A stretch of 64,000 nucleotides of DNA from Okapia johnstoni (GCA_024291935.2 CM044307.1:99639461-99703460); one strand, 5' to 3'. Shown: positions 33,590 through 45,519, counted from the stretch's first letter. Notes: a model not told the origin generated them from the sequence alone. A program made the numbers and translations.

Positions 33590-34422
33590 CACCTCCCAGA
33601 ATATTGGAAATAAAAGCAAAAATAAACAAATGGGACCTAATTAAAATTAAAAGCTTTTGCACAACAAAGGAAACTATAAGCAAGGTGAAAAGACAGCCCT
33701 CAGAATGGGAAAAAATAATAGCAAATGAAGCAATGGACAAACAATTAATCTCAAAAATATACAAGCAACTCCTGCAGCTCAATTCCAGAAAAATAAACGA
33801 CCCAATGAAAAAGTGGGTCAAAGAACTAAACAGACACTTTTCCAAAGAAGACATACAGATGGCTAACAAACACATGAAAAGATGCTCAACATCACTCATT
33901 ATTAGAGAAATGCAAATCAAAACCACAGTGAGGTACCATTTCACGCCCATCAGAATGGCCGCCATCCAAAAGACTACAAGCAATAAATGCTGGAGAGGGG
34001 GTGGAGCAAAGGCAACCCTCTTACACTGTTGGTGGGAATGCAAACTAGTACAGCCACTATGGAGAACAGTGTGGAGATTCCTCAAAAAACTGGAAAGAGA
34101 ACTGCCATATGACCCAGTGATCCCACTGCTGGGCATACACACTGAGGAAACCAGACTTGAAAGAGACACATGTACTCCAATGTTCATCGCAGCACTGTTT
34201 ATAATAGCCAGAATATGGAAGCAGCCTATATGCCCATCAGCAGATGAATGGATAAGGAAGCTGTGGTACATATACACAATGGAATATTACTCAGCCATTA
34301 AAAAGAATACATTCGAATCAATTCTAATGAGGTGGATGAAACTGGAGCCTATTATACAGAGTGAAGTAAGTCAGAAAGAAAAACACCAATACAGTATACT
34401 AACACATATATATGGTATTTAG
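33590..34422 (+). pseudogene. L1 ORF2 C-terminal segment, open frame
   Basis: The nested L1 has an open frame from near its truncation point to the ORF2 stop at 34422. It covers the [20 protein letters not shown] segment, [20 protein letters not shown], the cysteine-containing [20 protein letters not shown] region and the terminal [20 protein letters not shown]. All catalytic domains are missing because of 5' truncation. The intact frame shows the copy is relatively young. Confidence 0.9.
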
Positions 34423-34779
34423 TCAATTGGTAAAAATAACCCTGTATCCGAGGCATCAAAAGAGACACAGATAAATAGAACAGTATTATGGACTCTGTGG
34501 GAGAGGGCAAGGGCGGGATGATATCAGAGAATGGCATGGGAGCATGTAAATTATCATATGTGAAACGAATCGCCAGTCCAGGTTCGATGCATGATACAGG
34601 GTGCTCGGGGCTGGTGCACCGGGATGACCTGGAGGGATGGGATGGGGAGGGAGGTGGAAGGGGGGTTCTGGAAGGGGAAAACATGTACACCCTTGTTGGA
34701 TTCATGTCAATGTATTGGCAAACAAATATAATATTGCAAAGTTAAAAAATAGAAAATAAACTAATTAAAAAAAAAAAAA

Positions 34780-34950
34780 GGTTGTGTGATTAGGTGGAAA
34801 GAGCTATAAGACTAACATCAGTAAGTAGTTCTCAGTGTTAGTGGTTCTAGGTTTCTAAAGGTTTTATATGAGGTATTATATATTTTTTAAACAAACAAAC
34901 AAAAAAAGATTTAAAATGCAATCTTACTATAAAATACAGAGTTCTAGGTT
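34780..34950 (+). other. Candidate transduced 3' flank of an L1 source locus
   Basis: Non-L1 sequence (starting GGTTGTGTGATTAGG) lies between two A-rich runs within one target-site duplication. This is the pattern expected when an L1 transcript reads through its weak poly(A) signal and carries downstream DNA. It should be present at the donor locus elsewhere in the genome. Confidence 0.75.
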
Positions 34951-35278
34951 AAAAAAAAAAAGAAAAGAAAAGATGCTTGGAATAATTTCAATTTTTTTGA
35001 ACTTACTAAGGCTAGATTTATGGCCCAGGATGTCATCTATCCTGGAGAAGGTTCAGTGCACTTGAAAAAAAAAAGGTGAAATTCATTGTTTGGGGGTGAA
35101 GTGTCCTATAGATATCAATTAGGTCTAATGGTCCATTGTATCATTTAAAGTTTGTGTTTCCTTGCTAATAATCTGTTTAGTTGATCTATCCATAGGTGTG
35201 AGTGGGATATTAGTCTCCCACTATTATTGTGTTACTGTTAATTTCCCCTTTCATACTTGCTAGCATTTGCCTTACATA

Positions 35279-35643
35279 TTACGCTGCTCCTATGTTGAGT
35301 GCACATATATTTATAATTGTTATATTTTCTTCTTGGATTGATCCTTTGATCATTATGTAGTGTCCTTCTTTGTCTCTTTTCACAGCCTTTTTTTCAAAGC
35401 CTATTTTATCTGATATGAGTATTGCTACTTCTGCTTTCTTTTGGTCTCTATTTGCCTGAAATAACTTTTCCAGCCCTTCACTTTCAGTCTGTATGTGTCC
35501 CTTGTTTTGAGGTGGGTCTCTTGTAGACAACATATATAGGGGTCTTGTTTCTGTATCCATTCAGCCAGTCTTTGTCTTTTGGTTGGGACATTCAACCCAT
35601 TTACATTTAAGGTAATTATTAATAAGTATGATCCCATTGCCAT
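35279..35643 (-). pseudogene. L1 ORF2 N-terminal endonuclease fragment
   Basis: The ORF2 start on the minus strand (MAMGSYLLIITLNVNGLN) carries the endonuclease motif residues N in LNVNGL and E in LQETHL. A frameshift near 35500 moves the rest into a second frame (QANRDQKKAEVAILISDKI). The endonuclease family makes the first-strand nick at TT/AAAA sites. This copy is broken. Confidence 0.9.
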
Positions 35644-35971
35644 TTACTTTGTTGTTTTGGGTTCAAGTTTATACACCCTTTCCATGTTTCCTGTCTAGAG
35701 AAGATCCTTTAGCATTTTTTGAAGAGCTGGTTTGGGGTTGCTGAATTCTTGAAGCTTTTGCTTGTCTGTAAAGCTTTTGATTTCTCCTTCACATTTGAAT
35801 GAGATCCTGCTGGGTACAGTAATCTGGGTTTAGATTTTTCTCTTTCATCACTTTAAGTATGTACTACCATTCCCTTCTTGCCTGAAGAGTTTCTATTGAA
35901 AGATCAGCTGCTATCCTTATGGGAATCCCCTTGTGTGTTATTTATTGTTTTTCCCTTGCTGCTTTTAATGT

Positions 35972-36998
35972 TTATTCTTTGTGTTTGATCTTTGTTAATT
36001 TGATCAATATGTGTCTTGGGATGTTTTGCCTTGGGTTTATCCTGTTTGAGACTCTCTGGGTTTCTTGGACTTGGGTGGCTATTTCCATCCCCATTTTAGG
36101 GAAGTTTTCAACTATTATCTCCTCAAGTATTTGCTCATGCCCTTTCTTTTTGTCTTCCTCTTCTGGGACTCCTTTGATTTGAGTGTTGGGACATTTGACA
36201 TTTTCCCAGAGGTCTCTGAGGTTGTCCTCATTTCTTTTAATTCTTTTTTCTTTTTTCCTCTCTGCTATATTCATTTCCAACATTCTATCTTCCACCTCAC
36301 TTATCCTATCTTCTGCCTCCGTTATTCTACTGTTGGTTCCCTTCGTAGTGTTTTTGATCTCAGTTATTGCATTATTCATTATTGATTGACTCGTTTTTAT
36401 TTCTTCTAGGTCCTTGTTAAACATTTCTTGCATCTTCTCAATCCTTGTCTCCAGACTATTTATCTGTAACTTCATTTTGTTTTCAAATTTTGGATCATTT
36501 TTACTATCATTATTCTGAATTCTTTTTCAGGTAGACTCCCTATCTCCTCCTCTTTTGTTTGGTTTGGTGGGCATTTATCATGTTCCTTCACCTGCTGAAT
36601 ATTTCTCTGCCTTTTCATCTTGTTTAGATTGGTGTGTTTTGGGTGGCCTTTCTGTAGGCTGGAAGTTTGTTGTTCCTCTTTATTGTGGAGGTTCCTTCCT
36701 GTGGATGGGGTTGGACGAGTGGCTTGTCAAGGTTTCCTGGTTGTGGAAGCTTGCATCTGTGTTCTGGTGGGTGGAGATGGATCTCTTCTCTCTGGGGTGC
36801 AGTGAAGTGTCTAGGAGAGAGTTTTGGGGTGTATGTGGATTTGGCATGACTTTGGGCAGCCTGTACTTTAATCCTCAGGGCTGGGTTCCTGTGTTGCTGG
36901 AGAATTACCGTGGTATGTCTTGTTCTGGAACTTGTTGGCTCTTGGGTGGAGCTTGGTTTCAGTGTAGGTATGGAGGCTTTTGGATGAGCCCTTGTCAA
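35972..36998 (-). pseudogene. L1 ORF1, broken
   Basis: Two open minus-strand segments. An N-terminal basic, proline/histidine-rich part spans 36624-36998 (MTRAHPKASIPTLKPSS). A long coiled-coil part spans 35972-36475 (LQINSLETRIEKMQEM, then ITEAEDRISEVEDRMLEMN), leading into the RNA-binding region. A frame disruption between 36475 and 36624 and a stop near 35972 break it. ORF1 normally forms an RNA-coating trimer in the L1 ribonucleoprotein. Confidence 0.88.
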
Positions 36999-37159
36999 TT
37001 AATTTTCCCTGGAGTCAGGAGTTTTCTGGTGTTCTCAGATTTTGGACTTAAGCCTTCTGCCTCTGGTTTTCAGTCTTATCCTTACAGTAGCCTCAAGACT
37101 TCTCCATCCATACAGCACCAGTGGTAAAACATCTAGGTTAATGGAGAAAAGATTCTCCA

Positions 37160-37440
37160 CAGTGAGGGACACCCAGAGAGGTTTTCAGAGTTACATGGAG
37201 AAGAGAAGAGGGAAGAGGGAGATAAAGGTGACCAGAAGGAGAAGAGGGGGAGTCAAAAGGAGAGAGACAGAACTAGCCAGTAATCAGTTCTCTAAGTGTT
37301 CTCCACAGCCCAGAATACCCAAAGAGATTCACAGAGTTGGGTAGAGAAGAGAAGAGAGAGGGAGGAGATACAGGTGACCTGGGGCAGAAAAAGGAGAGTC
37401 AAAAGAGGGAGAGGGCAATCAAGCAAGTAATCACACTGCT
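37160..37440 (-). repeat. Two imperfect tandem units in L1 5'UTR
   Basis: Two purine-rich units of about 140-150 bases each follow one another. Each holds an ACCCAGAGAG/ACCCAAAGAG motif, then GAGAAGAGAAGAG, GGTGACC and AGTCAAAAG(G/A)G, then a CAGTAATCA/AAGTAATCA end. They look like tandem monomer-like repeats within the L1 5'UTR. Confidence 0.7.
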
Positions 37441-37853
37441 AAATAAAAATGGGTACTGAAGATTGGATTCTTAAAGGTACAAAATTGACAACAAATACCA
37501 AAAAGCAAAGATTAAAAATCTAGAGTAGAGTTTAGACTCTCAAAAATAGAAATAAAAAAAAAACAAAAATCACAAAAATTATAAAAAATATGTATGAAAT
37601 TTGCTTTAAAAATAGGGTCTTTTTTTTTTGTAAGGTAATAGTAGGTTATAAAAATGAAAATTAAAGGAGTAATAAAGGACTTAAAATTTTTTTTTTTAAT
37701 TTTAAAAATCATAATAGTAAAATATATCTAGGAATTTCTCTGGAGCTGTTGCAGGAAGTGTGGGGTCATTTCAGTTTCAGATAGTTCCTTGTTCCAGCTT
37801 ATACTTCTTCTCACGGTCTATAAGTCCCTTCCAATGTAGTTGGTGCTAACTAC

Positions 37854-37981
37854 TGCTACTGCTAAGTCACTTCAGTCGTGTCCGACTCTGTGCGACCCCA
37901 TAGACGGCAGCCCACCAGACTCCGCTGTCCCTGGGATTCTCCAGGCAAGAATACTGGAGTGGGTTGCCATTTCCTTCTCCA
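37854..37981 (-). mobile_element. Bov-A2/Bov-A monomer SINE in L1 5'UTR
   Basis: A single Bov-A unit, TGCTACTGCTAAGTCACTTC through GGTTGCCATTTCCTTCTCCA, with a perfect 11-bp duplication, GTGCTAACTAC (37843-37853 and 37982-37992). It postdates the L1. Confidence 0.95.
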
Positions 37982-38839
37982 GTGCTAACTACAGCGTTTT
38001 AATCTGTTGCACCTGTCACTTCCAAAGTGGTTCCCTCTGTTTATTTTGGCTTATTCTGTTTGCAAGTCTCTTCAGTGTCTAATTTCCACCCTGACACAAG
38101 GGGGCGAAGGCAGTCACTTATTTAGGCTCACTTGTTCAGTTGTGCTATGGGGAGGGAGGAACACTGCAAACAAATATCACTGGCGTATGTGGGGAGTGCT
38201 CTCAGTGGCTGGTCCACACTGGGTTTGCCCCACTCATGGCATGTGTGCTTTCCTAGTCTACACTGATCATGCTCCAGGTTGCTCTGCAGAGTAACTATCT
38301 AAAGCCAGCCCTGGGTTGCGTGCACTTCACAGGTCTAAGCTGCTCAGGTTCAGGTTCTCGGGTACTCCACAAAGGCACAGACTTGGTTGGGCCTGCGTTT
38401 TGTGTCCTTCCCAGGTCCGAGCAGCTCAGGTGACCAGGTGCTTGGCGAGGGCACTCTCCCCAGGTGGGCAGTGCTTATCACCTCCCTGGTCCCAGCCACT
38501 CGGTTTCCTGGGTGCGCAGAGGGAGTGCTGTCTCAGGTATGCTGTGTATCTCCTCTGGGGAGCTGATCTCTGGCTGCGACCTTCTGGGCAGATGTCAACT
38601 GTCCAGGATCCCAGGAAAACTTGGTTAGCAACTGGGAGCCTGCCCACAGTTTGGTGGAGGTTGCCATCTCTGGGGCCGAGTTTACCCCTTTCCGGCTTTG
38701 GCTGCACCCGCCTGCCTCCCTGCCTCTGGTGGCGGATGGGCCGGTCCACTGCTGGCTAGCTCTCCTCTGATATTCGCTCAGTCCTTTGGCCTGTGAGTGG
38801 CCTGGCAGTGCCTTAGGTTAGCGCTTTATGCAGGAAAGT

Positions 38840-38955
<116 letters not shown>

Positions 38956-39492
38956 CATCCCACAGTTTGGGTTGCTATCTCATGTTAGTTCCCTCAGTTT
39001 GCCCTCAGGGCATCCAGGCCTAGTCCTTACCCTAAGCAATGCAGCTCGCGCCTCCCTATTCAGCCCCTGCTTGCTGGTGGCGGATGCGAGTGTCTGGGCT
39101 ATTTCTCTGCTGGAAGTTGCGTTTAGGCATGTAATCTGTGGGTTTTATACATTTATTTTTCCTCCCAATTATGTTGCCCTCTGAGATTCCAAAACTCCCC
39201 ACAGACGCGCCAGTGAGAGGGTTTCATGGTGTTTGGAAACTTCTCTTTCACGACTCTCTCCCCGGGATGGGTCTCGATCCCTAACTCTTTTGTCTCTCTT
39301 TTTATCTTTTATATTTTGTTCTACCTCCTTCTGAAGACAATGGCGTGCCTTTCTGGGTGCCTGGTGTCCTCTGCCAGCATTCAGAAGTTGTTTTGTGGAA
39401 TTTGCTCAGCATTCAAACGGTCTTTAGATGACTTTGTGGGGAAGAAAGTAGTCTCCCCATCCTATTCTTCCACCATCTTAGGACCACTCCTC

Positions 39493-41345
39493 ATTTTAAA
39501 GAGACAACCAGAATCTTGTTAATAAGTTAGCAAATAACCTCATTTGACATTTTTTCAATAAATTTCATTGACCTTATCACACTGAAGCGTATATTTGTCC
39601 AATATCTGAGGAATGAATTTTGGTTCAATCTTTTATTTTTTACTTAGTGAAATATTAATTTTTTGCTAAAAACAGTTGGCTTAATAAATCTCTAGCAATT
39701 GGTCATGTTTGTATTTTCTAGTTTATCAACCATTTTATTGTATTAGTATGCCATTTATTTTGATATATAGCATAGTGATATTAAACAGTCCCAGAACTGC
39801 AAGAATACGAATTCTTGCTGTGTAAAAGTAAGGCATAAGAACTGCACATAATGAAATATAAGTACAATTACATAGTAGCTTGGATAATAAATGTAAAGTA
39901 TCCTTGTTCGTAGAGCAAAATTCTGAAATCAGTTTCATTAACTTTTTCTATGTATTGAGAATTTTGATGAGAGCTGAGTTTTTAGCCAAAATTATTTTTC
40001 ATGCATTAGCACAGCATATTTCACTTTTTTTATTGTTATATATTTGCTAATTTGCATCTCATATTTCTAAATTTCTGCCTTTACTGTGGTAAGAGTATAT
40101 ATTTAAGGATATCACAGATTGATTCTGAAAAGGACAAAGAAATAAAAGGGGAACATATAATCACATAATATTATTTGAAAATCTAATCAATTTGGAATTT
40201 GTACATTAGCATAAAAATTTTTGCACATGCAATTACCTTTGAACTGATATATACATTCATTTAAAATTCAATTCCAGAAAGTATTCATGTGGCATGTCTC
40301 AGAATGCCATTAGCACCAGTTGAGGAAGAGTTCCTGGTCTTCTCTCCATATCTGAATTATGCAGGAAGTGGTATATATACAAATAAGATAAATATTTGAG
40401 GAGAATACCTAGCAGTAGGAAAATTTTAGTGGTATTGATTCATATTTCATAAAAGTATATTCTGACAATTGTATCACAAAAGTTAAAAATATTACATTTC
40501 CTTGTTAGAATGATTGTTTTAAAAAATTCCATATTATTTCCCCTGAAAATTCAGGGTTTATTTGGATATTAGAGGCTGTGGAAAATTCTGATTCAAGATT
40601 CTATGTTTTTTTGTTTTGCTTTGCTTTGTTTTAATTTACCCTTCATTCTCCAAATTCACTTAATCATGAAGTCTTTTTGTAAATGACAGCTCTTGACATA
40701 CTCTGGAACAAATGTTCCAAAAACACATTGGGAAACATGGAAATATGTCTTTGAAAAAACAGTTGAAAACACACATGGAAGTTTGCAAAGATCGTGGGGT
40801 CCCGGCCAGTCTTTCCCGAATTCACTTATAGCCGGTGTCAATTCTTTATTGACTCAGGTGTCCTTTGGTTAAGAGGTAACCATGCAAAAGAAGATGCTCA
40901 GAGGAAGCTGGGAGCATAACATTGACTCTCAGTCTTCTTAGACGGTTACTTTACAACTGGCAGGTACATTTTAAGGAATGCCCTATTGTCCTCTATGATA
41001 CTCTGGGAATTTCTAACTGCTAAGAACCACATGCTTCCTAAAGACTATATCTCTTGTTACACCTAAAGCCAGGGCTCTCCATTACACCATCTAACAGTAA
41101 AAAGATAAAACACACTTCTTCCCAAACCTGGGGGTTTTGGCCCATTAGTAATTAAATTAAAAAAAAAATTATGGAGATGATTAACACATGTGTCCAACCC
41201 TGTTTTGAAGCTGGAGATTGAAAAAAAAAATGATAAAAGCCTTAAAAGAGTAACAAATTAATGTAAGACGTGGTCATAGGAACAAACAACCACAATACAA
41301 TCTGATAAATGCTGTACTACTGATATAATTAAAATGTCCTAGGCC
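39493..41345. other. Long unclassified stretch
   Basis: About 1.85 kb of AT-rich DNA without a recognised mobile element or gene. A small CpG-containing patch at about 40790-40835 (CGTGGGGTCCCGGCCAG) is atypical of its surroundings. Short frames at 39735-39938 and 40656-40841 lack domains. Confidence 0.45.
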
Positions 41346-41599
41346 GGAGAAGGTGATGGCACCCCACTCCAGTACTCTTGCCTGGAAAATCCCATGGACA
41401 GAAGAGCCTGGTAGGCTGCAGTCCATGGGGTTGCGAAGATTCGGACACTTTCCCTTTTCACTTTCATGCATTGGAGAAGGAAATGGCAACCCACTCCAGT
41501 GTTCTTGCCTGGAGAATCCCAGGGAAGGCAGAGCCTGGTGGGCTGCTGTCTGTGGGGTCGCACAGAGTCGGACACAACTGAAGCGACTTAGCAGCAGCA
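41346..41599 (+). mobile_element. Bov-A2 dimeric SINE
   Basis: Two Bov-A monomers, GGAGAAGGTGATGGCACCCC and GGAGAAGGAAATGGCAACCC, joined by the CACTTTCATGCATT linker and ending CGACTTAGCAGCAGC. Close to consensus. All open frames here are SINE-derived. Confidence 0.95.
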
Positions 41600-41996
41600 A
41601 AAGCAGGAAAACAGGCATGAGGCAGAGAATACCCATGTACGGAAAACAGGGAGAAGGTGGCTAAGATTTCACAAAGTAGGAGACATTTCAAATGAAGTAA
41701 TGTGAAGAATAAAATAATTTAATGGAAATTATTTAATAATAAAATGAACAATTCAGTCAATGAAACAGAAAAATGGACTCAGAAAGCCAGATCTTTAAGA
41801 TGTGTCTCAGACTACCAGGAAAAATTCTCTGAGATCATGGTGTCATCTATGTATATCTGTGATCTTGAGCACTAATTGCTACTGTAGTATTCACTCAGCA
41901 AATGTTTTCAAGAATTTATAATGTGAAGGGCATACTTATTAAGTATAAGGCCTATATTTGTAAACACACAAACCTCAAGCTTAAGATCGTAAAAGT
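41600..41996. other. Unclassified sequence
   Basis: No repeat recognised. It runs up to the first copy of the local direct repeat. Confidence 0.4.
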
Positions 41997-42193
41997 ATAA
42001 TGCAAAAAATGCAAATAGGCAATTAAACTAAGTATTTTTTTAATGTATGCAAAATGCTGCCTGACTTGGTAAGTCGAATCGTTGTGTTTATGAAGAGTTT
42101 GCCATGTGGAGATAGAGTGGGGAACAAATCATCAAAGCATTCAGATCATTGCCCCTGGTAGTTTACAGTCATAGATAGACTTTGATGAGGCTC
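41997..42193 (+). repeat. Direct repeat, copy 1
   Basis: 197 bases starting ATAATGCAAAAAATGC and ending TTTGATGAGGCTC, repeated in the same orientation at 42913-43105. By eye there are about 8 substitutions and a 4-base indel. The ends are not TG...CA and no target duplication frames the pair, so it does not look like an LTR pair. Confidence 0.92.
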
Positions 42194-42912
42194 TAATTCC
42201 AGCTGAGGATGTATATGTATGTGCAAGTGTGTGTTATACAGTATATTATGCATACGAGTCCATACACTTCTGCATCACAGATTAATACCTCCAGTTTGTT
42301 CACTGTTGGAGAGTGTTTCTCAATATGCCATATATGTTTTGGGTATTTTCTAGCATTAGTAGATGTCTTTAGGAAGAGATAGGGATATAATGGTTTGGTG
42401 AAGATAGTTTTTGTACTCGGTTGTCTTTTTTCTTCAATTTTTACACATAGGTTTTGGAATGTCACCTTTAATAATACATTTCATTCTCTATATTTCTTTC
42501 ATAAGTATATTATGGATACATGTCATGGAGTAAATGGAGCCTAGGTTGGTAAGCTGTATAGGTAAAATACCATTTTACATTGAGTGTATATAAAAATTCT
42601 GGAAAAATTAAATACACAAACACATATAAACACACAACTTTTTTTCAGATGAACTTTCTTTTCCCAAGAAGCAAAACAGTTCAAAATAAGTTTGTTAAGT
42701 TTGAGTTCATCTTTTTGCAAATTCAATTTACATAAGATGACTCACTCCTTAATTTTTAATATGACAAAACTTCTCTGAAAGTTTTATTTCTGCTGCATAA
42801 TTAAGACATTGTATCTGTGATGTTGAGATCTTACTCTTAAAGGTTACAGGAACATCTTGCAATGTGGCACAGTGCCTGCTATCAGGTAGCAGAAGAGCCC
42901 ATGTAGATGTTA
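42194..42912. other. Spacer between the direct repeats
   Basis: 719 bases with no recognised family. Short frames at 42193-42465 and 42541-42726 lack domains. The spacer has no internal similarity to the sequence after copy 2. Confidence 0.5.
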
Positions 42913-43105
42913 ATAATGCAAAAAATGCAAATAGGCAATTAAACAAAGTCTTTTTTAAATGTATGCAAAATGCTGCCTGACTTGGTAAGTCGGATGTGTT
43001 TATGAAGAGTTTGCCATGTGCAGATAGAGTGGGGAACAAAACATCAAAACATTCAGATCATTGCCCCCGGTAGTTTACAGTCATAGATAGACTTTGATGA
43101 GGCTC
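42913..43105 (+). repeat. Direct repeat, copy 2
   Basis: 193 bases about 95% identical to 41997-42193. Offset between copies is 916 bases at the left end. The sequences on both outer sides differ, so only this block was duplicated. Confidence 0.92.
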
Positions 43106-43325
43106 AAAGGCTCAAATGTGGAAGATCATATGTCATCCCATGCCAAGTTTTTAGCAGTGGCTATGTCTACCTTCCAGGTTGGCTAGTCTGCCCTCCTCCA
43201 CACACATGCACACACTTCTTTTCATCCAGAGATCAGAGATGATTTTTGAATTTTTCTTACCTTCTTGTATTTCTTTAAAGAAAAAAGTCCTCAATTTCTT
43301 AATAAACATCTACTAATAAATAAAG

Positions 43326-44432
43326 ACATCTATTTCTGCTTTATTGACTATGCCAAAGCCTTTGACGGTGTGGAACACAATAAACTGTGGAAAATTCTGA
43401 AAGAGATGGGAGTAGCAGACCACCTGACCTGCCTCTTGAGAAACCTGTATGCAGGTCAGGAAGCAACAGTTAGAACTGGACATGGAATAACAGACTGGTT
43501 CCAAATAGGAAAAGGAGTACGTTAAGGCTGTATATTGTCACCCTGCTTATTTAACTTATATGCAGAGTCCATCATGAGAAACACTGGGCTGGATAAATCA
43601 CAAGCTGGAATCAAGATTGCCGGGAGAAATATCAATAACCTCAGATATGCAGATGACACCACCCTTATGGCAGAAAGCGAAGAATTAAAGAGCCTCTTGA
43701 TGAAAGTAAAAGAGGAGAGTAAAAAAGTTGGCTTAAAGTTCATCATTCCGAAAGCTAAGATCATGGCATCCGGCCCCATCACTTCATAGTAAATAGATGG
43801 GGAAACAGTAGGAACAGTGGCTGACTTTATTTTTCTGGGCTCCAAAATCACTGCAGATGGTGACTGCAGCCAAGAAATTAAAAGACGCTTACTCCTTGGA
43901 AGGAAAGTTATGACCAACCTAGACAGCATATTAAAAAGCAGAGACATTACCTTGCCCACAAAGTTCCATATAGTCAAGGCTATGGTTTTTCCAGTGGTCA
44001 TGTATGGATGTGAGAGTTGGACGGTGAAGAAAGCTGAGTGCCGCAGAATTGATGCTTTTGAACTGTGGTGCTGGAGAAGACACTTGGGAGTCCCTTGGAC
44101 TGCAAGGAGATCCAGCCAGTCCATTGTAAAAGAGATCAGACCTGGGTGTTCATTGGAAGGACTGATGTTGAAGCTAAAACTCCAATACTTTGGCCACCTG
44201 ATGCGAAGAGCTGACTCATTGGAAAAGCCCCTGATGCTGGGAAAGATTGAGGGCAGGAGGAGAAGGGGACAACAGAGGATGAGATGGCTGGATGGCATCA
44301 TCGACTCAATGGACATGTGTTTGGGTGGACTCAGGGAGTTAGTGATGGACAGGGAGGCCTGGCGTGCTGCAGTTCATGGGGTCACAAAGAGTCGGACATG
44401 ACTGAGTGAATGAACTGAATTTAACTGAACTG
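43326..44432 (+). mobile_element. BovB LINE, 1.1 kb, with TSD
   Basis: 5'-truncated BovB beginning in the reverse transcriptase domain and ending in decayed ACTGA repeats. A perfect 11-bp duplication, AATAAATAAAG, lies at 43315-43325 and 44433-44443. Confidence 0.95.
43328..44401 (+). pseudogene. BovB ORF fragment (reverse transcriptase, C-terminal region)
   Basis: The reading frame covers FCFIDYAKAFDGVEHNKLWK, the LLRNLYAGQEATVRTG region, GCILSPCLFNLYAES, the catalytic [11 protein letters not shown] and the C-terminal [14 protein letters not shown]. It is interrupted by a stop at 43523-43525 (TAA, where other copies here read CAA), another at 43787-43789 and a lost N-terminus. RTE reverse transcriptases copy BovB RNA and, probably, Bov-tA RNA at nicked DNA. 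Confidence 0.93.
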
Positions 44433-44443
44433 AATAAATAAAG

Positions 44444-45519
44444 AAGACAGATGTACCAGTGACATTCAAAAACTACTGATTCCTCTAAAAGGAGAGTATC
44501 CAATACATCGTGATTCATTTTGACTGTAAATTTGCAAAAGACAGTGGAAACAATGAAGACAGTTTCTACATTGAATTCAAGAAGGAAAACAGATGAAATG
44601 ATAATTTATCACGAGATGGAATTGTTAAAAATACAGACTGGAAAGTTGTTAAAAATTTGCCTTGCAATACATATTGACAAGCATTTATAGGTCTCAGTAC
44701 TCTGCACGTTCCACATTATACACGTTTGCTCCAGTGTTACTGTTAATTACTGAAATGTTAAGGAGGTCGTATCTGAGGAGTTCAAAGGAGCATTGCCAGC
44801 ATTGGAAAGTTCATCTTTTCAGAAAGTCTCCTTCCTTATAAGTTATCCTTTCTTATCTCCTTCCTGTGACTTTTTTTCTACATTGATTTACTCTTGATTT
44901 ACAAAGGCGTGACTACCCTCTCCAGCACCTTTCATCACATTCTTTCAGACAGTATTCTTATAAGATGCAGGGATTCATTCTGAACACCTGAGACATAGTT
45001 CCAGAGCAGCTGTTGCTTGTTAAATCTCATTTCATTTTCTGATTATTAAATTTCAAAGTTAAAAGTAGGCTGTTGCATCTCTAAACAATATTCTACTAAC
45101 GCATTCAGGAATGCATACACAGGATTATAGATTTCTATTCCCATCAGGCTTCTAATGATCTATTTTTGTACTCACTGTGGTCTTAACCAGGGTCACTATA
45201 GAGTGGTCCATACTTACTTAACTATATAGTATTGGGTCCTATAGCGGATAAGGACTATATCATTGTGAAATTCATAACAGCAAAGAAAGGTAGTTAGAAA
45301 TATGCCTTGGACCTCAGCAATAAAATATTTAATAAAAAGTATCATAATCCTTCTGCCTAAATAATCTTAAAGTAAATACAGTTCAAGAATATTAGATGAT
45401 CAAATATGAAATTTTGACTCTACAAGTACAAATAGTTCCAATTAGTAAGACCTGAAGTGTTATATAAGTAAACTAAGATGAAATTTACAAATAAATTAAG
45501 ATTTTCAAGTAAATAAATA
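44444..45519. other. Unclassified sequence
   Basis: About 1.1 kb without a recognised repeat or gene, between the BovB and the DNA transposon. Confidence 0.4.

Larger units (their letters stand above)
33587..34965 (+). mobile_element. Nested 5'-truncated L1 with candidate 3' transduction
   Basis: Plus-strand L1 ORF2 end and 3'UTR (33587-34766), a poly(A) run (34767-34779), then about 170 bases with no L1 similarity (34780-34950) and a second A-rich run (34951-34965). A 10-bp duplication, AGAAAAGATG (33577-33586 and 34966-34975), encloses the whole. The outer minus-strand L1 resumes seamlessly at 34976. Confidence 0.92.

Noticed and set aside
33561..34277. 238-codon minus-strand frame
   Set aside because: Antisense shadow of the plus-strand L1 ORF2 C-terminus, with the same translation at 27586-27885.
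36555..37127. 190-codon plus-strand open frame
   Set aside because: Antisense to L1 ORF1 and the start of its 5'UTR. The cysteine/tryptophan-rich translation matches no known family, and the frame is explained by the opposite strand.
38316..38759. 147-codon frame in GC-rich DNA, with possible CpG-island promoter
   Set aside because: The GC-rich block is the 5'UTR of the minus-strand L1, not a host promoter, and the frame is antisense to it.
41997..43105. LTR pair of a small retroelement
   Set aside because: Ends are not TG...CA, no TSD frames the pair, and the spacer has no primer-binding site or coding sequence that I can see.
43522..44316. 264-codon minus-strand frame
   Set aside because: Antisense of the BovB ORF. 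It recurs at 56774-57343 and elsewhere in BovB copies.
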